NCBI RefSeq assembly: GCF_020497125.1
Contig: NC_059074.1
Location: 198,534,915 to 198,598,914, forward strand
Direction of reading: 5' to 3'
DNA: 64,000 nt
From: Mauremys mutica
Taxonomy: Eukaryota > Chordata > Testudines > Geoemydidae
Shown here: positions 13,011 through 24,073 of the stretch, one piece after another
How positions within the stretch are numbered: position 1 is the stretch's first letter
Layout of the letters: each line of letters opens with the position of its first letter
Program-made: the position numbers and the translations under genes
The notes under the pieces: generated by a model
The model's database searches: none
Seen by the model: only the letters and a program-made list of their open reading frames with translations
What the model was told of the DNA's origin: nothing

Positions 13011-15249
13011 TACGACCGTCCTTCAGGGTCTGGATCCGGGAATCAGTCTTCTCGGAGAAGAGACTCTGCGTGTCAAACGGCAGATCCTGCTGTGTATACT
13101 GCACCTCCGGCGGCAGGGTGGAGGACTGCAGCCAGGCGATGCGCCGCATCGTCACACCGGAGGCTAAGGTCCGAGCTCCCGAGTCCGCAGCGTCGAGGGC
13201 GGCCGTGATGGAGGATCTGGACGATTTCTTTCCCTCGTCCAACATCGCCGAGAACTCCTGGCGGGAGGCTGTCGGCAGGAGCTCTGTAAACTTCGCCAGG
13301 GACGTCATGATGTCAAAGACGTACCTGGCGAGGAGGACCATCTGGTTGGCGATGCGCATTTGTAGGCCGCCCGCCGAGTAGATTTTGCGGCCTAACAGGT
13401 CCATTCGCCGCGCGTCCTTCGACTTGGGCGCAGGGGCAGGTTGACCGTGCCTCTCCCTGTCGTTGACCGACTGGACAACCAACGAGTCCGGGGTTGGGTG
13501 AGTATAAAGATACTCATAGCCCGTGGGGGGGACTGAATATTTGCGCTCAACCCCACGAGCCGTAGGGGGGATGGACGCAGGCGTCTGCCAAAGTGTGGTG
13601 GCGTTCTTCTGAATTGTTCGCACAAACGGTAACGCCACTCGCACGGGAGCGTCTGCACCGACGACGTTCGTGATAGGGTCGTCCTCTTCCTGGACCTCCG
13701 CCACCGGAAGAGCCATAGCCGTCGCCACGCGGCGAAGCAGGTCCTGATGGGCCTTCAGGTCTATAGGCGGTGGCTCCTTAGTAGACGCCCCGGCCACCGC
13801 CTCGTCCGGTGAGGAGGACGAGGACAAGCCCTGGACAGCGACCTCCGCCGAAGGACCTGCGGACTGTTCATCGGCTGGGTCGGGCTGCATGGTCTCCTTG
13901 CGGTCAGGCTCACGTGTAGGAGACGGGGGCGGTCGGCTAACCGTCGCCTCTGGTACCCTGCGCTCAGAAGCAGGGGCTCTCGGGGGCAATGGCACCCCCT
14001 GAGTCTCGTACTGGGCCCATGGCACCCAGAATCCCCACTGCTGTGCCCCCTGAGGTTGGCCGTGCGGGGTAGGCGGAAGGTGGGCAGTGCTGTCCCCCGC
14101 GGAGGCGACCGATGCAGAGTGGGATGGCCATGGCGGTGCCGAGGCGCTGATAGATTGCGCCGTCGATTGAGGCATTCCGGCCCCGGACGGTGCCGAGGAT
14201 CGGTGCTGGTCGTCACGGTGCCGGGACGGTGACCGAGACCAACGCGTGCCGCGGTGCCGGGAGCTCGACCGGTGCCGGGAGCTCGACCGGGAATCGGACC
14301 TGCGGTGCCGGGAGCGGCTGCGCGGGGAACGGTGCCTGGAATGGTGCCAGGACGGAGACCTTTGTTGGTGCCGACGCGACGGCGATCGGGACCTGGTGCG
14401 ACGCCGGGAGTGTGACCGGTACCGTGATGACGAGCGGTACCGGGACTTCGACCGACGTCGAGACGGCAACCGGTACCGCGATGGCGAGCGGTGCCGAGAT
14501 CGCGATCGACGGGACGGTGATCTACGGCGGGACCGGGAACGGGACCAGGAGCGGGAGGGTCGTCCATGCCGTCTGTCCGGAGAGGGCGGCCGGAGCATCA
14601 TGGCCGGTTTTCCTGCCGACACGACAGCCCGCGCCGGCGGTGCCGGGGGCCGGAGGCTCGGTGCCTCTATGAGCTGTATCAGCTCTCGCGCCAAGGAGAA
14701 TGTCTCCGGCGTAGATGGCAGCCGGGGCTCAACCACGGTCGGTGCCGGGGAGCGTGGCGATGCCGGACTCGACGGCCCTTGCGGCGCCGGAGTCAATGGC
14801 CCGGTGCACATCTTGTGCACTGCCACCGCAGGGGTCGCAGGTGACGCAATCGTCTTCGCTGAGTCCTCAGTGCGAGCCTTAGCAAGTGCCTTCGCCAGCT
14901 TGTGTTTTCTTGAGGGCGAGAGCGAGCGGTGCTGGGTCTTCGGAGCCGCTGGCTGAGGCAGTGGGGCCGCGGTGCCGGAGCGGCTTGGTGCCGCCGGTGC
15001 GCTCTGCACCGATGAAGCTCTCGGTGCCGGCGCGGACGGTGCCGGGGGCTGGAGTGACGCCTCCATTAGGAGTTGTTTCAAGCGAATATCCCGCTCCTTT
15101 CGAGTTCGCGGCTTGAAGGCGGAACAGAAAGAACACTTATCTGTCCGGTGTCCTTCGCCCAGGCAACAGAGGCAGGCGTCATGTGGGTCACCGACTGGCA
15201 TAGGCCTCTGGCACGCTGCGCAGGGCTTAAAGCCCGGTGCTTTGGGCAT
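12805..15249 (-). CDS. DIRS gag-like protein with zinc knuckle and RS-rich domain
   Basis: 814 residues, uninterrupted. The N terminus is Cys/His-rich; residues 26-39 fit a retroviral-type knuckle C-x2-C-x4-H-x4-C, preceded by a C-x2-C pair at 10 and 13. Residues 65-220 are proline/alanine-rich. Residues 222-350 are dominated by RS/SR dipeptides, as in SR splicing factors. An acidic-to-neutral folded-looking part (about 490-760) and a basic, glutamine-rich tail follow. It probably packages element RNA; the RS region suggests nuclear or speckle targeting, which is inference. The start at 15249 is the first Met after the terminal repeat. Confidence 0.85.
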   Translation of the reverse strand: MPKAPGFKPCAACQRPMPVGDPHDACLCCLGEGHRTDKCSFCSAFKPRTRKERDIRLKQLLMEASLQPPAPSAPAPRASSVQSAPAAPSRSGTAAPLPQPAAPKTQHRSLSPSRKHKLAKALAKARTEDSAKTIASPATPAVAVHKMCTGPLTPAPQGPSSPASPRSPAPTVVEPRLPSTPETFSLARELIQLIEAPSLRPPAPPARAVVSAGKPAMMLRPPSPDRRHGRPSRSWSRSRSRRRSPSRRSRSRHRSPSRYRLPSRRRSKSRYRSSSRYRSHSRRRTRSRSPSRRHQQRSPSWHHSRHRSPRSRSRHRRSDSRSSSRHRSSSRHRGTRWSRSPSRHRDDQHRSSAPSGAGMPQSTAQSISASAPPWPSHSASVASAGDSTAHLPPTPHGQPQGAQQWGFWVPWAQYETQGVPLPPRAPASERRVPEATVSRPPPSPTREPDRKETMQPDPADEQSAGPSAEVAVQGLSSSSSPDEAVAGASTKEPPPIDLKAHQDLLRRVATAMALPVAEVQEEDDPITNVVGADAPVRVALPFVRTIQKNATTLWQTPASIPPTARGVERKYSVPPTGYEYLYTHPTPDSLVVQSVNDRERHGQPAPAPKSKDARRMDLLGRKIYSAGGLQMRIANQMVLLARYVFDIMTSLAKFTELLPTASRQEFSAMLDEGKKSSRSSITAALDAADSGARTLASGVTMRRIAWLQSSTLPPEVQYTQQDLPFDTQSLFSEKTDSRIQTLKDGRIAIRTLGMHTPATQRRSFRQQPPRSFQQQRYQPYNIRRPAPNRRRPSGNRRSQGQASSKAPQGSKQAF

Positions 15250-15428
15250 GAGCCCGCACCGGGGAGGAAAGGGAGGGGATACCCCCCTTAACCCTATCCT
15301 AAAACCTAACTAACTAACTATGAACACTATCTACACTAAGTACTAACAAACTATATACACAGAACAGTAGCGAGAGCTAGGGTAGTGGAGGACAGAGAGC
15401 ACTCCACAGTTCCAACTGGCCGTCACAG

Positions 15429-15613
15429 GCGGTAAGAAGGAACTGAGGAGTGGACGGGCCGGCTGAGGTATATAGCAGGCACCATAGCGGCGCCACTCCA
15501 GGGGGCGCCAGCCGGCCCGCCGGAGTTGCTAGGGTAAAAAAGTTCCGAGATGCCGTGCATGCGCGGCGCGCACACCTGACTGGAATGCATAGGAGCAATC
15601 ACTCGAAGAAGAA
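15429..15613. repeat. DIRS terminal repeat, 5' end of element
   Basis: Inverted copy of about 9500-9684. It contains CGGGCCGGCTGAGGTATATA, so it probably also holds the element promoter driving transcription toward lower coordinates. Its outer end is CACTCGAAGAAGAA. Confidence 0.88.
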
Positions 15614-16239
15614 CTACTGAGCACCTGTCCCATGGAAAAAAAGAGTAATTTTTAAAGATATCAAATTAGGTAGTCAAATTGAGGCCTCCTAGCAGTACTA
15701 GTCACTTGTGGAAAGTCATCCTGACAAAGATTTTCAAACACCTGAAATTTTTAAGCACTAAGGAAATTGTAAGGGGTTAGAATTTAGGGTAATGGAACAA
15801 AGTTAAGAGATGGAAAAGTCTAGACTATATATCAGAATTTTTATTTAGTCAGAACCTTCTTGATTGCAGGACTGGTCAAAATATTCAATAGCATAAGAAA
15901 ATGAACTGAATACCAAATAGATCTTTTCCTTTTCACATGGAAAGGAAAGGAAAAGGGCAGAGAGCAAGGGGCATCCTGATAGATAGCAATGAATTGCAAC
16001 TGGATTAACCAGTTCAAATTCAAGTGTACCCTAATTCTCTAATGTCATTAAATGTATCTGATAAGTGTCATGCGAAGTGTCAAAGAAAAGCTCATGGGTC
16101 AGTTATCACATAATGTAGGTGCAAGCAATTGATGGAAAGTTATGGACATACATGTATCTTAATGATAATTTGAGTTTGTCAGCCAGACAGGAATTACCCC
16201 ACTGTGAGAATGGAATGTGGTTTCCCCATCTAGGAGTTA
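15614..16239. other. Short intergenic spacer between two retrotransposons
   Basis: AT-rich sequence with no motif; the pre-insertion DNA between the DIRS and the LINE. Confidence 0.4.
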
Positions 16240-19200
16240 CTTCCAGAGGGTGTATGGGGTGTTCAGGGAGGGGTAGCACCTCTGGTGTAGGGGCATGTCG
16301 TGTCCTTTCAGGGCAGCTCGTCCACCTTTGGTCCCCACCTGTCACTCAGCTCTCACCTGTGGCTCCCTGTAGCTGTAGCATGCGCAGCGGCCACACCCCG
16401 GGCAACAGCTTCGACAGGCTGGCTAAACCAGGTTGAGGGTAGCCGTTGGGCTTAGACCTCCGGTGAGATGGGGCTTTGTCTATCCCGAGCATGTGAAGAC
16501 AGACTCCGGCGGATTGAGCGGATGAGACCTTCTAGAATAGGACCAACGGTCATGAAGGCGGTTTCTGCAAGCGACGTGGTACGCTAAGAGCACGGCAAGA
16601 CGCGAAAGACGCCCTGGTCAACCACTGCGCCCAGCCCATCTCCAACCGTCTCGACTCTTGTCCTGCCATTGGAGCAAGATGGGATCTGGGAAGAGAGAGT
16701 GAGGCTGACTATGCGCACCTCTCCCTCACTTTAATCCAATCCACGTGCAAGTCTTGACATCTAACTTCCGTAAATTTCAAAGTCCTGTGGCGATGGGCGA
16801 GCGACGAAGCAGCAGGTGTGGATACACTGGGAGCTGTAGCCGTGGACCTGCACACAGGCGGCTCAGGTCTAATGGTCGTCTTCTTGCTGATCGAAGCAAC
16901 AGCTGGATTCGGCGTCTACCTGAGTGACTGAGCAGCCCTTTTTAGGACCGCACTGCTCACCTCCGTAGCAAGAGGAAGGGGCTAGAAAAGGTGCCCTAAA
17001 CATTGTTTGCTTCACAGAACCCTGGCCAGCTTACCGCGGCTGGAGGGGATCCCATCTTATGCGGTCGAACAACAAAACTTCAAATAACAAACCGCAAGGT
17101 GACACCACTCATTATTGGTACATGGAACATACGCACGCTTCAAGATAACCCCTCAGCAGATCGACCAGAAAGAAGAACAGCCCTGGTCGCTAGAGAGCTC
17201 GCAAGATTTAACATCGATATTGCAGCCTTGTGTGAAACTCGTCTAGCCAACGAAGGTCAGCTCACAGAAATAGGGGGTGGTTACACATTCTTCTGGTGTG
17301 GACGTAGCAGTGACGAACGTCGTGAATCTGGAGTTGGCTTTGCGGTTAAGAATCAACTTGTCCGCAAATTTGCCAGTCTTCCCAAGGGTGTGAACGACCG
17401 ACTCATGACACTGCATCTTCCACTACCGAGAGGAAAGCAAGCTATACTAATCAGCGCTTACGCACCCACAATGACGAATCCGGATGAAGTAAAGGACAAG
17501 TTTTATGAAGATCTTGATGCCCTACTCTCATCCGTGAAGCGTACCGACAGGCTGATTCTACTTGGCGATTTTAACGCGAGAGTAGGATCTGATCACTACT
17601 ACTCCTGAAGACATGTGTGGCTCATGATCTGATCATTACCAATACCATCTTCCGCCTGCCCACTCGCAAAAAGACGTCCTGGATGCATCCACTCTCCAAG
17701 CACTGGCATCTCATTGATTATGTCATCGTGCGGAGGAAAGATAGACAGGATGTAAGGGTGACTAAGGCCATGCCGAGTGCTCACTGTTGGACTGATCATA
17801 GACTCATCATCTCTAAATTAAGCCTTTACATCAAGCCAAAGAGACGTCCGCAGGGAAACAGAGCTGTGGTGAAAAAGATTAACGTCAGTAAACTGAGGAA
17901 CCCCAATACAGCAGCTTTACTAGCAGAAGATCTTGACAACCAACTCTTAGAGCTGCAATTAGAGGAAAATGCTGAGAAGGACTGGGAACGCTTCCGGAAT
18001 ATTGTGCACTCTTCTGCACTAACGGTTCTTGGACCCTCACACAGGAAACAGCAGGACTGGTTTGATGAAAACAATGAAGAGATCAAGGCCTTACTTGCTG
18101 AAAAGCACCGCCTTTACCGTGCTCATCAGAACGACCCGTCGTCATCAGCTAAGAAAAATGCCTTTAACAACACTCGCAGGACCGTACAGAACAAGCTTCG
18201 CAAGATGCAGGACTCCTGGTTGAGTGCCAAGGCAGGTGAAATCCAGATGTTTGCTGATAGAAATGATGCCAAACGGTTCTACGAAGCCCTCAGATCCTTG
18301 TACGGCCCTCGGCCCTCAGGGAGCTCTCCTTTACTGGATTTAGATGGTGTAACTCTCATTACTGAGACGACTCTGATTCTACAGCGTTGGGCTGAGCATT
18401 TTCAATCCGTACTGAACCGCCCATCTTCCATTAATAACGAGGCGATTGATAGAATGCCCCAGGCGGATATCAACCACAGTCTGGACGTTCCACCATCAGA
18501 GTCTGAAATCCTACAGGCCATCAGCCAGCTTTCCAGTGGCAAGGCCTCAGGATCTGATGCGATCCCAGCAGAAGTTTATAAGGATGGTGGTGCAGTGCTT
18601 GTTGACAAACTCACTCAACTGTTTCAGTCCTTCTGGAATCAAGGGTCTATTCCTCAGGAATTGAAAGACGCGTCCATCGTACACCTCTACAAGAGGAAAG
18701 GAAATCGAAAAGTCTGCGACAATCATAGAGGAATATCATTGCTTTCCAGCGCAGGCAAGATCCTTGCATGAGTGTTGCTGAATCGCCTGATTGACCACCT
18801 GGAACAGGGTCTATTACCCGAGACACAGTGCGGCTTTCGTAAAGAGCGTGGCACTGTGGACATGATCTTCGCAGTCCGACAGCTCCAAGAGAAGTGTCAA
18901 GAGCAGAATCGTGAACTGTACACCATCTTTGTGGATCTCACTAAGGCTTTTGACACTGTCAGTCGTGAAGGTCTGTGGCGTATCATGTCGAAGTTTGGGT
19001 GCCCTGATATATTCATCCTGATGGTACGTCAGTTCCACGACGGCATGACGGCTCGTGTTCTGGACGACGGAGAAGCTTCAGAGGCCTTTCCCGTCACAAA
19101 TGGCGTCAAGCAAGGGTGTGTGTTGGCACCGACCCTGTTCAGCATGATGTTTTCAGCCATGCTGTCAGACGCCTTTCAGAACAGTTCCTTGGGAGTCAGC

Positions 19201-20300
19201 CTGAGATACAGGACTGATGGGAAACTGTTCAACCTGCGAAGACTCCAGGCTGTCACCAAGATAAAGGAGACTGTGCTACGAGACCTCCTTTTTGCTGACG
19301 ATTGTGCCCTGAATGCTGGATCAGAGCAGGAAATGCAAGCCAGAATGGACAAATTCGCAGCAGCATGCAATAACTTTGGCCTTCTTATCAACATAAAGAA
19401 AACCGAAGTGATGCACCAGCCAGCTCCGAAAGCCCAACACCAAGAGCCCACCATCACAGTGAAGGGGCAAAAGCTGCAAGCAGTGGACCAATTTACATAC
19501 CTTGGCAGCACCCTCTCCCGCGCAGTGACAATTGACATCGAGGTCAACTGCAGAATCGCCAAGGCAAGCTCTGCATTTGGCAGACTGCTGACCAACGTGT
19601 GGGACCGCCGTGGAATAAGCCTTGCTACAAAGCTTAAAGTCTACCGAGCAGTAGTGCTAACTACCTTGATGTATGCCAGTGAGACCTGGACTGTATACAG
19701 GAGGCACGCTAGGCAATTGAACCACTTCCACACGACTTGCCTCCGCAGACTTCTGAGGATTCGGTGGCAGGATAAGGTGCCTGACACAGAAGTCCTTTCC
19801 AGAGCAGGCCTGCCGTCAGTTTACACTCTGCTTATGAAAGCCCAGACACGCTGGGCAGGCCATGTTGTAAGGATGCCAGACCACCGCATCCCCAAACAGC
19901 TCTTCTATGGTGAGCTGTCTCAAGGAAAGCGATCGCATGGGGGACAAAAGAAGCGATACAAAGATACGCTGAAAGCCTCTCTTAAGTCCCTGGATATCGA
20001 CATCACCTCCTGGGAAACCCTGGCACAAGACCGATCGACATGGCGTACGCTGATCCACCAAGGCTGCCAGACATCTGAAGCTAGAAGGATAACACAAGAG
20101 AAGCGAGCACTCCGTAAAGCCAGAGCTGCAAATGTTGTAACAGTGGTGCCCACGCATGTCTGCCCGACATGTGGCAGAACATTCCGTGCCCGTATTGGCC
20201 TTACCAGCCATTTGCGGACGCACCGTGGACAGCTCACAACCTGATAGATGTTAAGGTCTTCTTCGAAAACGATGGACGAACATCACTTTAAAAGACAATG
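16240..20300 (+). mobile_element. APE-type non-LTR retrotransposon (LINE) with C-terminal zinc finger
   Basis: GC-richer than its surroundings. A 5' leader of about 760 bases (16240-17000) precedes frames for an AP-like endonuclease, a reverse transcriptase and a C2H2 finger, ending at 20244. The protein is distinct from the CR1 elements in the window; the clade is not assigned. The 3' end near 20300 is soft, as no tail or target duplication could be fixed. Confidence 0.85.
17003..20244 (+). pseudogene. LINE ORF2-like polyprotein, broken twice
   Basis: Endonuclease (17003-17608): IIGTWNIRTL, ALCETRLANEGQL, LISAYAPT and LLGDFNARVGSDH. A deletion of conserved sequence with a frameshift follows at about 17600-17617. 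The second frame (17617-18771) holds the end of the endonuclease (SKHWHLIDYVIVRR, TDHRLI), the linker and the RT entry (KDASIVHLYKRKGN, NHRGISLLS). TGA at 18769-18771 interrupts it in frame. RT continues in 18772-20244: FRKERGTVDMIF, FVDLTKAFDTVSREGL, GVKQGCVLAPTLFSMMF and the intact catalytic FADDCAL. The C terminus has CPTCGRTF...SHLRTH, a C2H2 finger probably used in nucleic-acid binding. It cannot make a full protein. Confidence 0.88.
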
Positions 20301-20429
20301 AGAATGTATTTGCATACTGCACGAACAGACCCATCAAGCTACTCAGGGAGAGAGAGACAAACCTCACACTATCACAGTGGGTGAGGAGATTGACAATCAC
20401 ATGTATAATTTTCATTCAATTGTAGTGAA

Positions 20430-21340
20430 GGAGTCAGGAAGTAAAAAATTTGCATTTTAGCAGACAACTGTTCCAGCAGGGAAGAAGTCACATGCCACTT
20501 CCTGGAAGACAGTTTGCATTATTGCCTACCTCACAAGCTACAAACACACTTTTATCTGGAGGCATCCTTCAGTCCAGAAGACTCCATTTCAAAGGTTCAT
20601 TGGACTATAAAATAGAGGGGCCAAGAAACCCCAAGTTATCTTTCACCTAAGAAGATGAAGGTACCAGCCTTTTGACTTTGGAGGAGAGACCCTGAGTCAG
20701 GAATTTGGTCAGCCATCTCGATGGAAACGTGGTGAGAATTTTACCTTGAACCAAGTCTATCTTGTTAAGTTTAGTTACCAGAATACTCTTTATCTTTATT
20801 TCTCTTGCAACCATTTCTGAGTTTGATCCTTACACTTGTACTCACTTAATCACTCTCTTTGTAATTAAATACACTCGTTTTATTTTGAACCTAAACCAAT
20901 CCAATACTATATTTGAATTGGTTGGTAACTCTAGTTAAAGCAACAACTGTTGCATATTGACTTTTTGAAGGAAAAAAAGAACCTTGACATTCCTCTGCTA
21001 GTACCAGGACAGGGCTGAATATTTCAGAACACATTTTTGAGAAAATTGGGGGTTGCAGGGAGTGGGCAATCCCTTACCAGTTGTTAACCAAGTCAGGTGG
21101 AGACCAGTGGAAGTCTGTGGTATTGCAGGCAGGCTCCAGGATCCAAAGTGTTGGTCCAGGGCTGCCCAATACGTAGACATGGTGCACACTTCTTGTTGAC
21201 TGTGGGCATTCCAGGAAGAGAGCTACAGTAGCAACGCGTTGAGAGGCCCTCCGGCTTACAGGGTAAGAGGTGACAGTCTTCACTAGTCTGGACTGCACCC
21301 CAGACTCTGACAGTTTCCCAAGGACTTGACCTTGTATTTC
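20430..21340 (+). mobile_element. Probable solo LTR or LTR fragment
   Basis: The stretch has the layout of a retroviral-type LTR: a TATAAAATAGAGGGGCC element near 20608, ATTAAA at 20864-20869 and a GC-richer end with CCAGACTCTGACAG near 21300. There is no coding capacity. Exact ends and a target duplication could not be set, so the call is tentative. Confidence 0.4.
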
Positions 21341-21710
21341 TTCTACACCATGAACTCCCCCTGACTTTAATGGTGAATTCCGGATGCACAAAGAATGTTC
21401 TTAAGTTAATCATTTAAAATGCAATGCCTCATATGCTATGATCATCCCCCATTGCAGTAAGCTTAGCTAAAACTATATGTACATGTTTTCAGTGCAAATC
21501 ATTGCACAATCATGCTTATTGATCATAGTTGTCAGATCATGAACTTCTTTGTATGTATTTCCTCTTTAAGAGGTTCTTATTACATTGGTATTTTGATTTT
21601 GGATGCCTTTAGTCTTTGACAAAGTCAGAAGTAATCATCTCCCAGCATGCATTTTGCTTTATCTTGTGCCCTAACTTAAAAAAACCCAGCTTCCATGCAT
21701 TAAGTAAAGT
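21341..21710. other. Intergenic, nothing recognised
   Basis: AT-rich sequence between the LTR-like stretch and the hAT element. Confidence 0.4.
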
Positions 21711-21740
21711 ATCTAGTCCAGTGATGAGCTGCCAAAATCT

Positions 21741-21804
21741 TAACAACGGGTTCCCTATAAAAAGTTCTGATTTAACAACGGGTTCCCTATAAAAAGTTCT
21801 GATT
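21741..21804. repeat. 32-bp tandem duplication inside the hAT element
   Basis: Two copies with period 32 starting at 21741 and 21773, each beginning TAACAACGGGTTCCCTATAA. They appear identical. Confidence 0.85.
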
Positions 21805-22179
21805 TAAGGGATGTGCGACAGCATGTATTTTTTGTACCAATAGGGTTACCATACGTCCATATTTTCCCAGGAGGTGATTAAGAACCGAAAAGCCTGACAT
21901 GTCCAGGAAAATACAGATGTATTTTAACCCTACCTAAAGTTCTTTTTTAAAAAGATGGGGCTGAACTAGAAATGAGCTCCGTTTCACATGTGTGGGTGGT
22001 GATCAGGGACAGTCTCAATTTTTGGGTCTTTTTCTTATATAGGCTCCTATTACCCCTCACCCCCGTCCCGATTTTTCACACTTGCTGTCTGGTCACTCTA
22101 GGGTGTGCACATGTGTGGGTCCCAGCTGCTCCCTGCCCCCCCCTCATTAAAGCAGGTGTGCAGGGTTACTGCCCTGGGA

Positions 22180-22865
22180 ACTGCAGGGCACCAGTGGATG
22201 TGGGGCTGGCTGCAGATAGGGGCGTGGGGCAGGGCTAGCTGGAGGCAGGGAGTGACACGGGCTGGCTGTGGGCAGGTGATGCAGATGGGCGGGCTGCGGG
22301 TGGCTGTGGGCAGGGGGTGGCTGCGGGCGGCTGTGGGCAGAGGCTGGCTGCAGGCAGGGGGTGGCTGTGGCAGGGGCTGCAGGCAGAGGCTGGCTGTGGG
22401 CAGAGGGTGGCTGTGGCAAGGGCTGGCTGCGGGCAGAGGGCGGCTGTGGGCAGGGGCTGGCTGCGGGCAGGGGGGTGGCTGGGGGCAGGGGCTGACTGGG
22501 GGCAGGAGGGTGGCTGTGGGCAGGGGCTGGCTGGGGGCAGGGGGTGGCTGCGGGTGGCTGGGGGCAGGGGGTGGGGCTGGGGGTGGGGCAGGGGGTGGCT
22601 GTGGGCAGGGGGTGGGGCAGGGGGTGGCTGGGGGCAGGGGCTGGCTGCGGGCAGGGGCGGGCAGGGGCTGGCAGGGGCTGGCAGGGGGCTGGCTGGGGGC
22701 AGGGGGTGGCTGGGGGCAGGGGGTGGGGCAGGGGGTGGCTGGGGGCAGGGGCAGAGGGCGGCTGGGGGCAGGGGCTGGCTGTGGGCAGGGGCTGGCTGGG
22801 GGCAGGGGGTGGCTGTGGGTGGCTGGGGGCTGGGGGTGGCTGTGGGCAGGGAGGGCGGGGGAGGG
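22180..22865. repeat. G-rich minisatellite
   Basis: Irregular tandem units of the type GGCTGGCTGGGGGCAGGGG and GGTGGCTGTGGGCAGGG, about 15-35 bp each, all with G on the + strand. Long overlapping open frames on both strands result from the repeat and are not genes. The many G runs make quadruplex formation plausible. Confidence 0.9.
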
Positions 22866-23423
22866 GCGCAGATACTCACACGGGGGGGGGCTGGGAGCAG
22901 CAGGATGCAGCAGGGGACTCACGGGGCAGCAGCAGGAGCCCCAGGGCCAGAGGTCCAAAGAGCAGGAGCAGCAACAGGGCCAGGAGGCAGCTCACATGGC
23001 TCTCGCAGCACAGCGCAGCGCCCCCCGGTGGCCGGGAGGAGGAATTACAGGCTTCCCAGGCAGAGCCCATCAAAGCTTCCCTCGCAGGGAAGCTAGTTAA
23101 CAAGCGGTTCTAAAACCGCTTCTAAATTTAACAACGGGTTCGCGCGAACCGGTGCGAACCGGCTCCAGCTCACCCCTGATCTAGTCTTATAACAAAAGAC
23201 ACTATATCACCCTAACAACTGCTTGGAATTTAAGGCATTTATTTTGCAACAGCTGAATTTTTTTTTAAAGTATTTAAACAGCTCTAAATTATACCTAGCC
23301 TGGGAAATTGCATATCACATTTTGGCTAAATGTGCTTTGAGAGAACCAAGATAAAAGACTTAAACCCTAAAAATGGAGATGATTAATACTGAAAGTTCTA
23401 ACTACAGAAGTGTCTGTCTATAC

Positions 23424-24073
23424 TGGGGTGGACAAACTACAGCCCGCGGGCCGGATCCAGCCCCTCAGGACTTTGGCTCCGACCCGCGAGATTGCCACTC
23501 CTATGGTGCCGCGGGCCCCGCTCCGGGAAGTGGCCGGCACCATGTCCTTGAGGCCCCTGGGGGAGGGAGGGGCAGAGGGCCAATGGGAGCTTCGGGGGAG
23601 GTACCCACAGGCTAGGGCAGCCCTCTGTCCCTTGGCTCCCCCCGCCCCCCGGGGCCATAGGGATGTGGTGCCGGCTGCTTCCCAGAGCAGAGTGATGCGA
23701 GGCCAGGGACAGGGTAGGCAGGGAGCCTACCCTGGCCCTGGCCGCTGCCACCCCGGATCCACTCCAGGGAAGTGGCACCGGGCTGGAGCCCATACCCTGA
23801 ACCACTCCTGCACCCCAACTTCCTGCCCGAGCCCCCTGCCTGCACCCCAACCCCCTGCCACACCCCATACCCCTCCTGCACCCCAACCCTGACCCCCCTC
23901 CCACACTCCACCCCGCTCCCTGCACCACTACCCTGAGCACCCTCCCGCACTCCACACCCCTTCCCACACCCCTCCTGCACTGCAACCCCCTGCCCCAGCC
24001 CTACATTCATGGCCCTGCATGCAGTTTCCCCACTCAGATGTGGCCCTTGGGCCAAAAAGTTTGCCCACCCCTG
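23424..24073. mobile_element. Non-autonomous hAT-type element
   Basis: Perfect 8-bp target duplication GTCTATAC (23416-23423 and 24074-24081). The left end TGGGGTGGACAAACTAC and the right end AAAGTTTGCCCACCCCTG are inverted repeats. The left end seems to have lost one base of the usual CAG start. The interior is GC-rich, with a C-rich minisatellite (CACCCCAACCCCCTGC type) at about 23790-24000, and non-coding. Confidence 0.82.

Larger units (their letters stand above)
9471..15613 (-). mobile_element. DIRS-type tyrosine-recombinase retrotransposon, almost complete
   Basis: Read on the - strand, the element has inverted terminal repeats, a gag-like ORF, an RT/RNase H/methyltransferase-like ORF and a tyrosine recombinase ORF. 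Between the recombinase and the 3' end lies an internal complementary region matching both outer ends. This is the full architecture of DIRS elements, which copy RNA to DNA, close a circle through the complementary region and integrate by tyrosine recombinase without an integrase. No target duplication is visible at 9471/15613, as expected. Base composition is far more GC-rich than the flanks. Gag and RT are uninterrupted; the recombinase has one in-frame TGA. The copy therefore looks young. Confidence 0.93.
21719..23178. mobile_element. Non-autonomous hAT-type element carrying a G-rich minisatellite
   Basis: Flanked by a perfect 8-bp target duplication, ATCTAGTC (21711-21718 and 23179-23186). 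The ends are inverted: CAGTGATGAGCTG at the left and, reverse-complemented, CAGGGGTGAGCTG at the right. Both sub-ends carry AACAACGGGTTC. An 8-bp duplication and CAG-type ends fit the hAT superfamily. No transposase is encoded; the centre is filled by a minisatellite. Confidence 0.85.

Noticed and set aside
13761..14956. Open frames opposite to or overlapping the DIRS gag (268 and 236 codons)
   Set aside because: Shadow frames of the RS-rich coding region; their Arg/Asp or Gly/Thr patterns mirror the repeat codons.
22098..23100. Long open frames (up to 331 codons) on both strands of the G-rich block
   Set aside because: They follow from the tandem repeat, appear in all frames and have repetitive composition without a domain.
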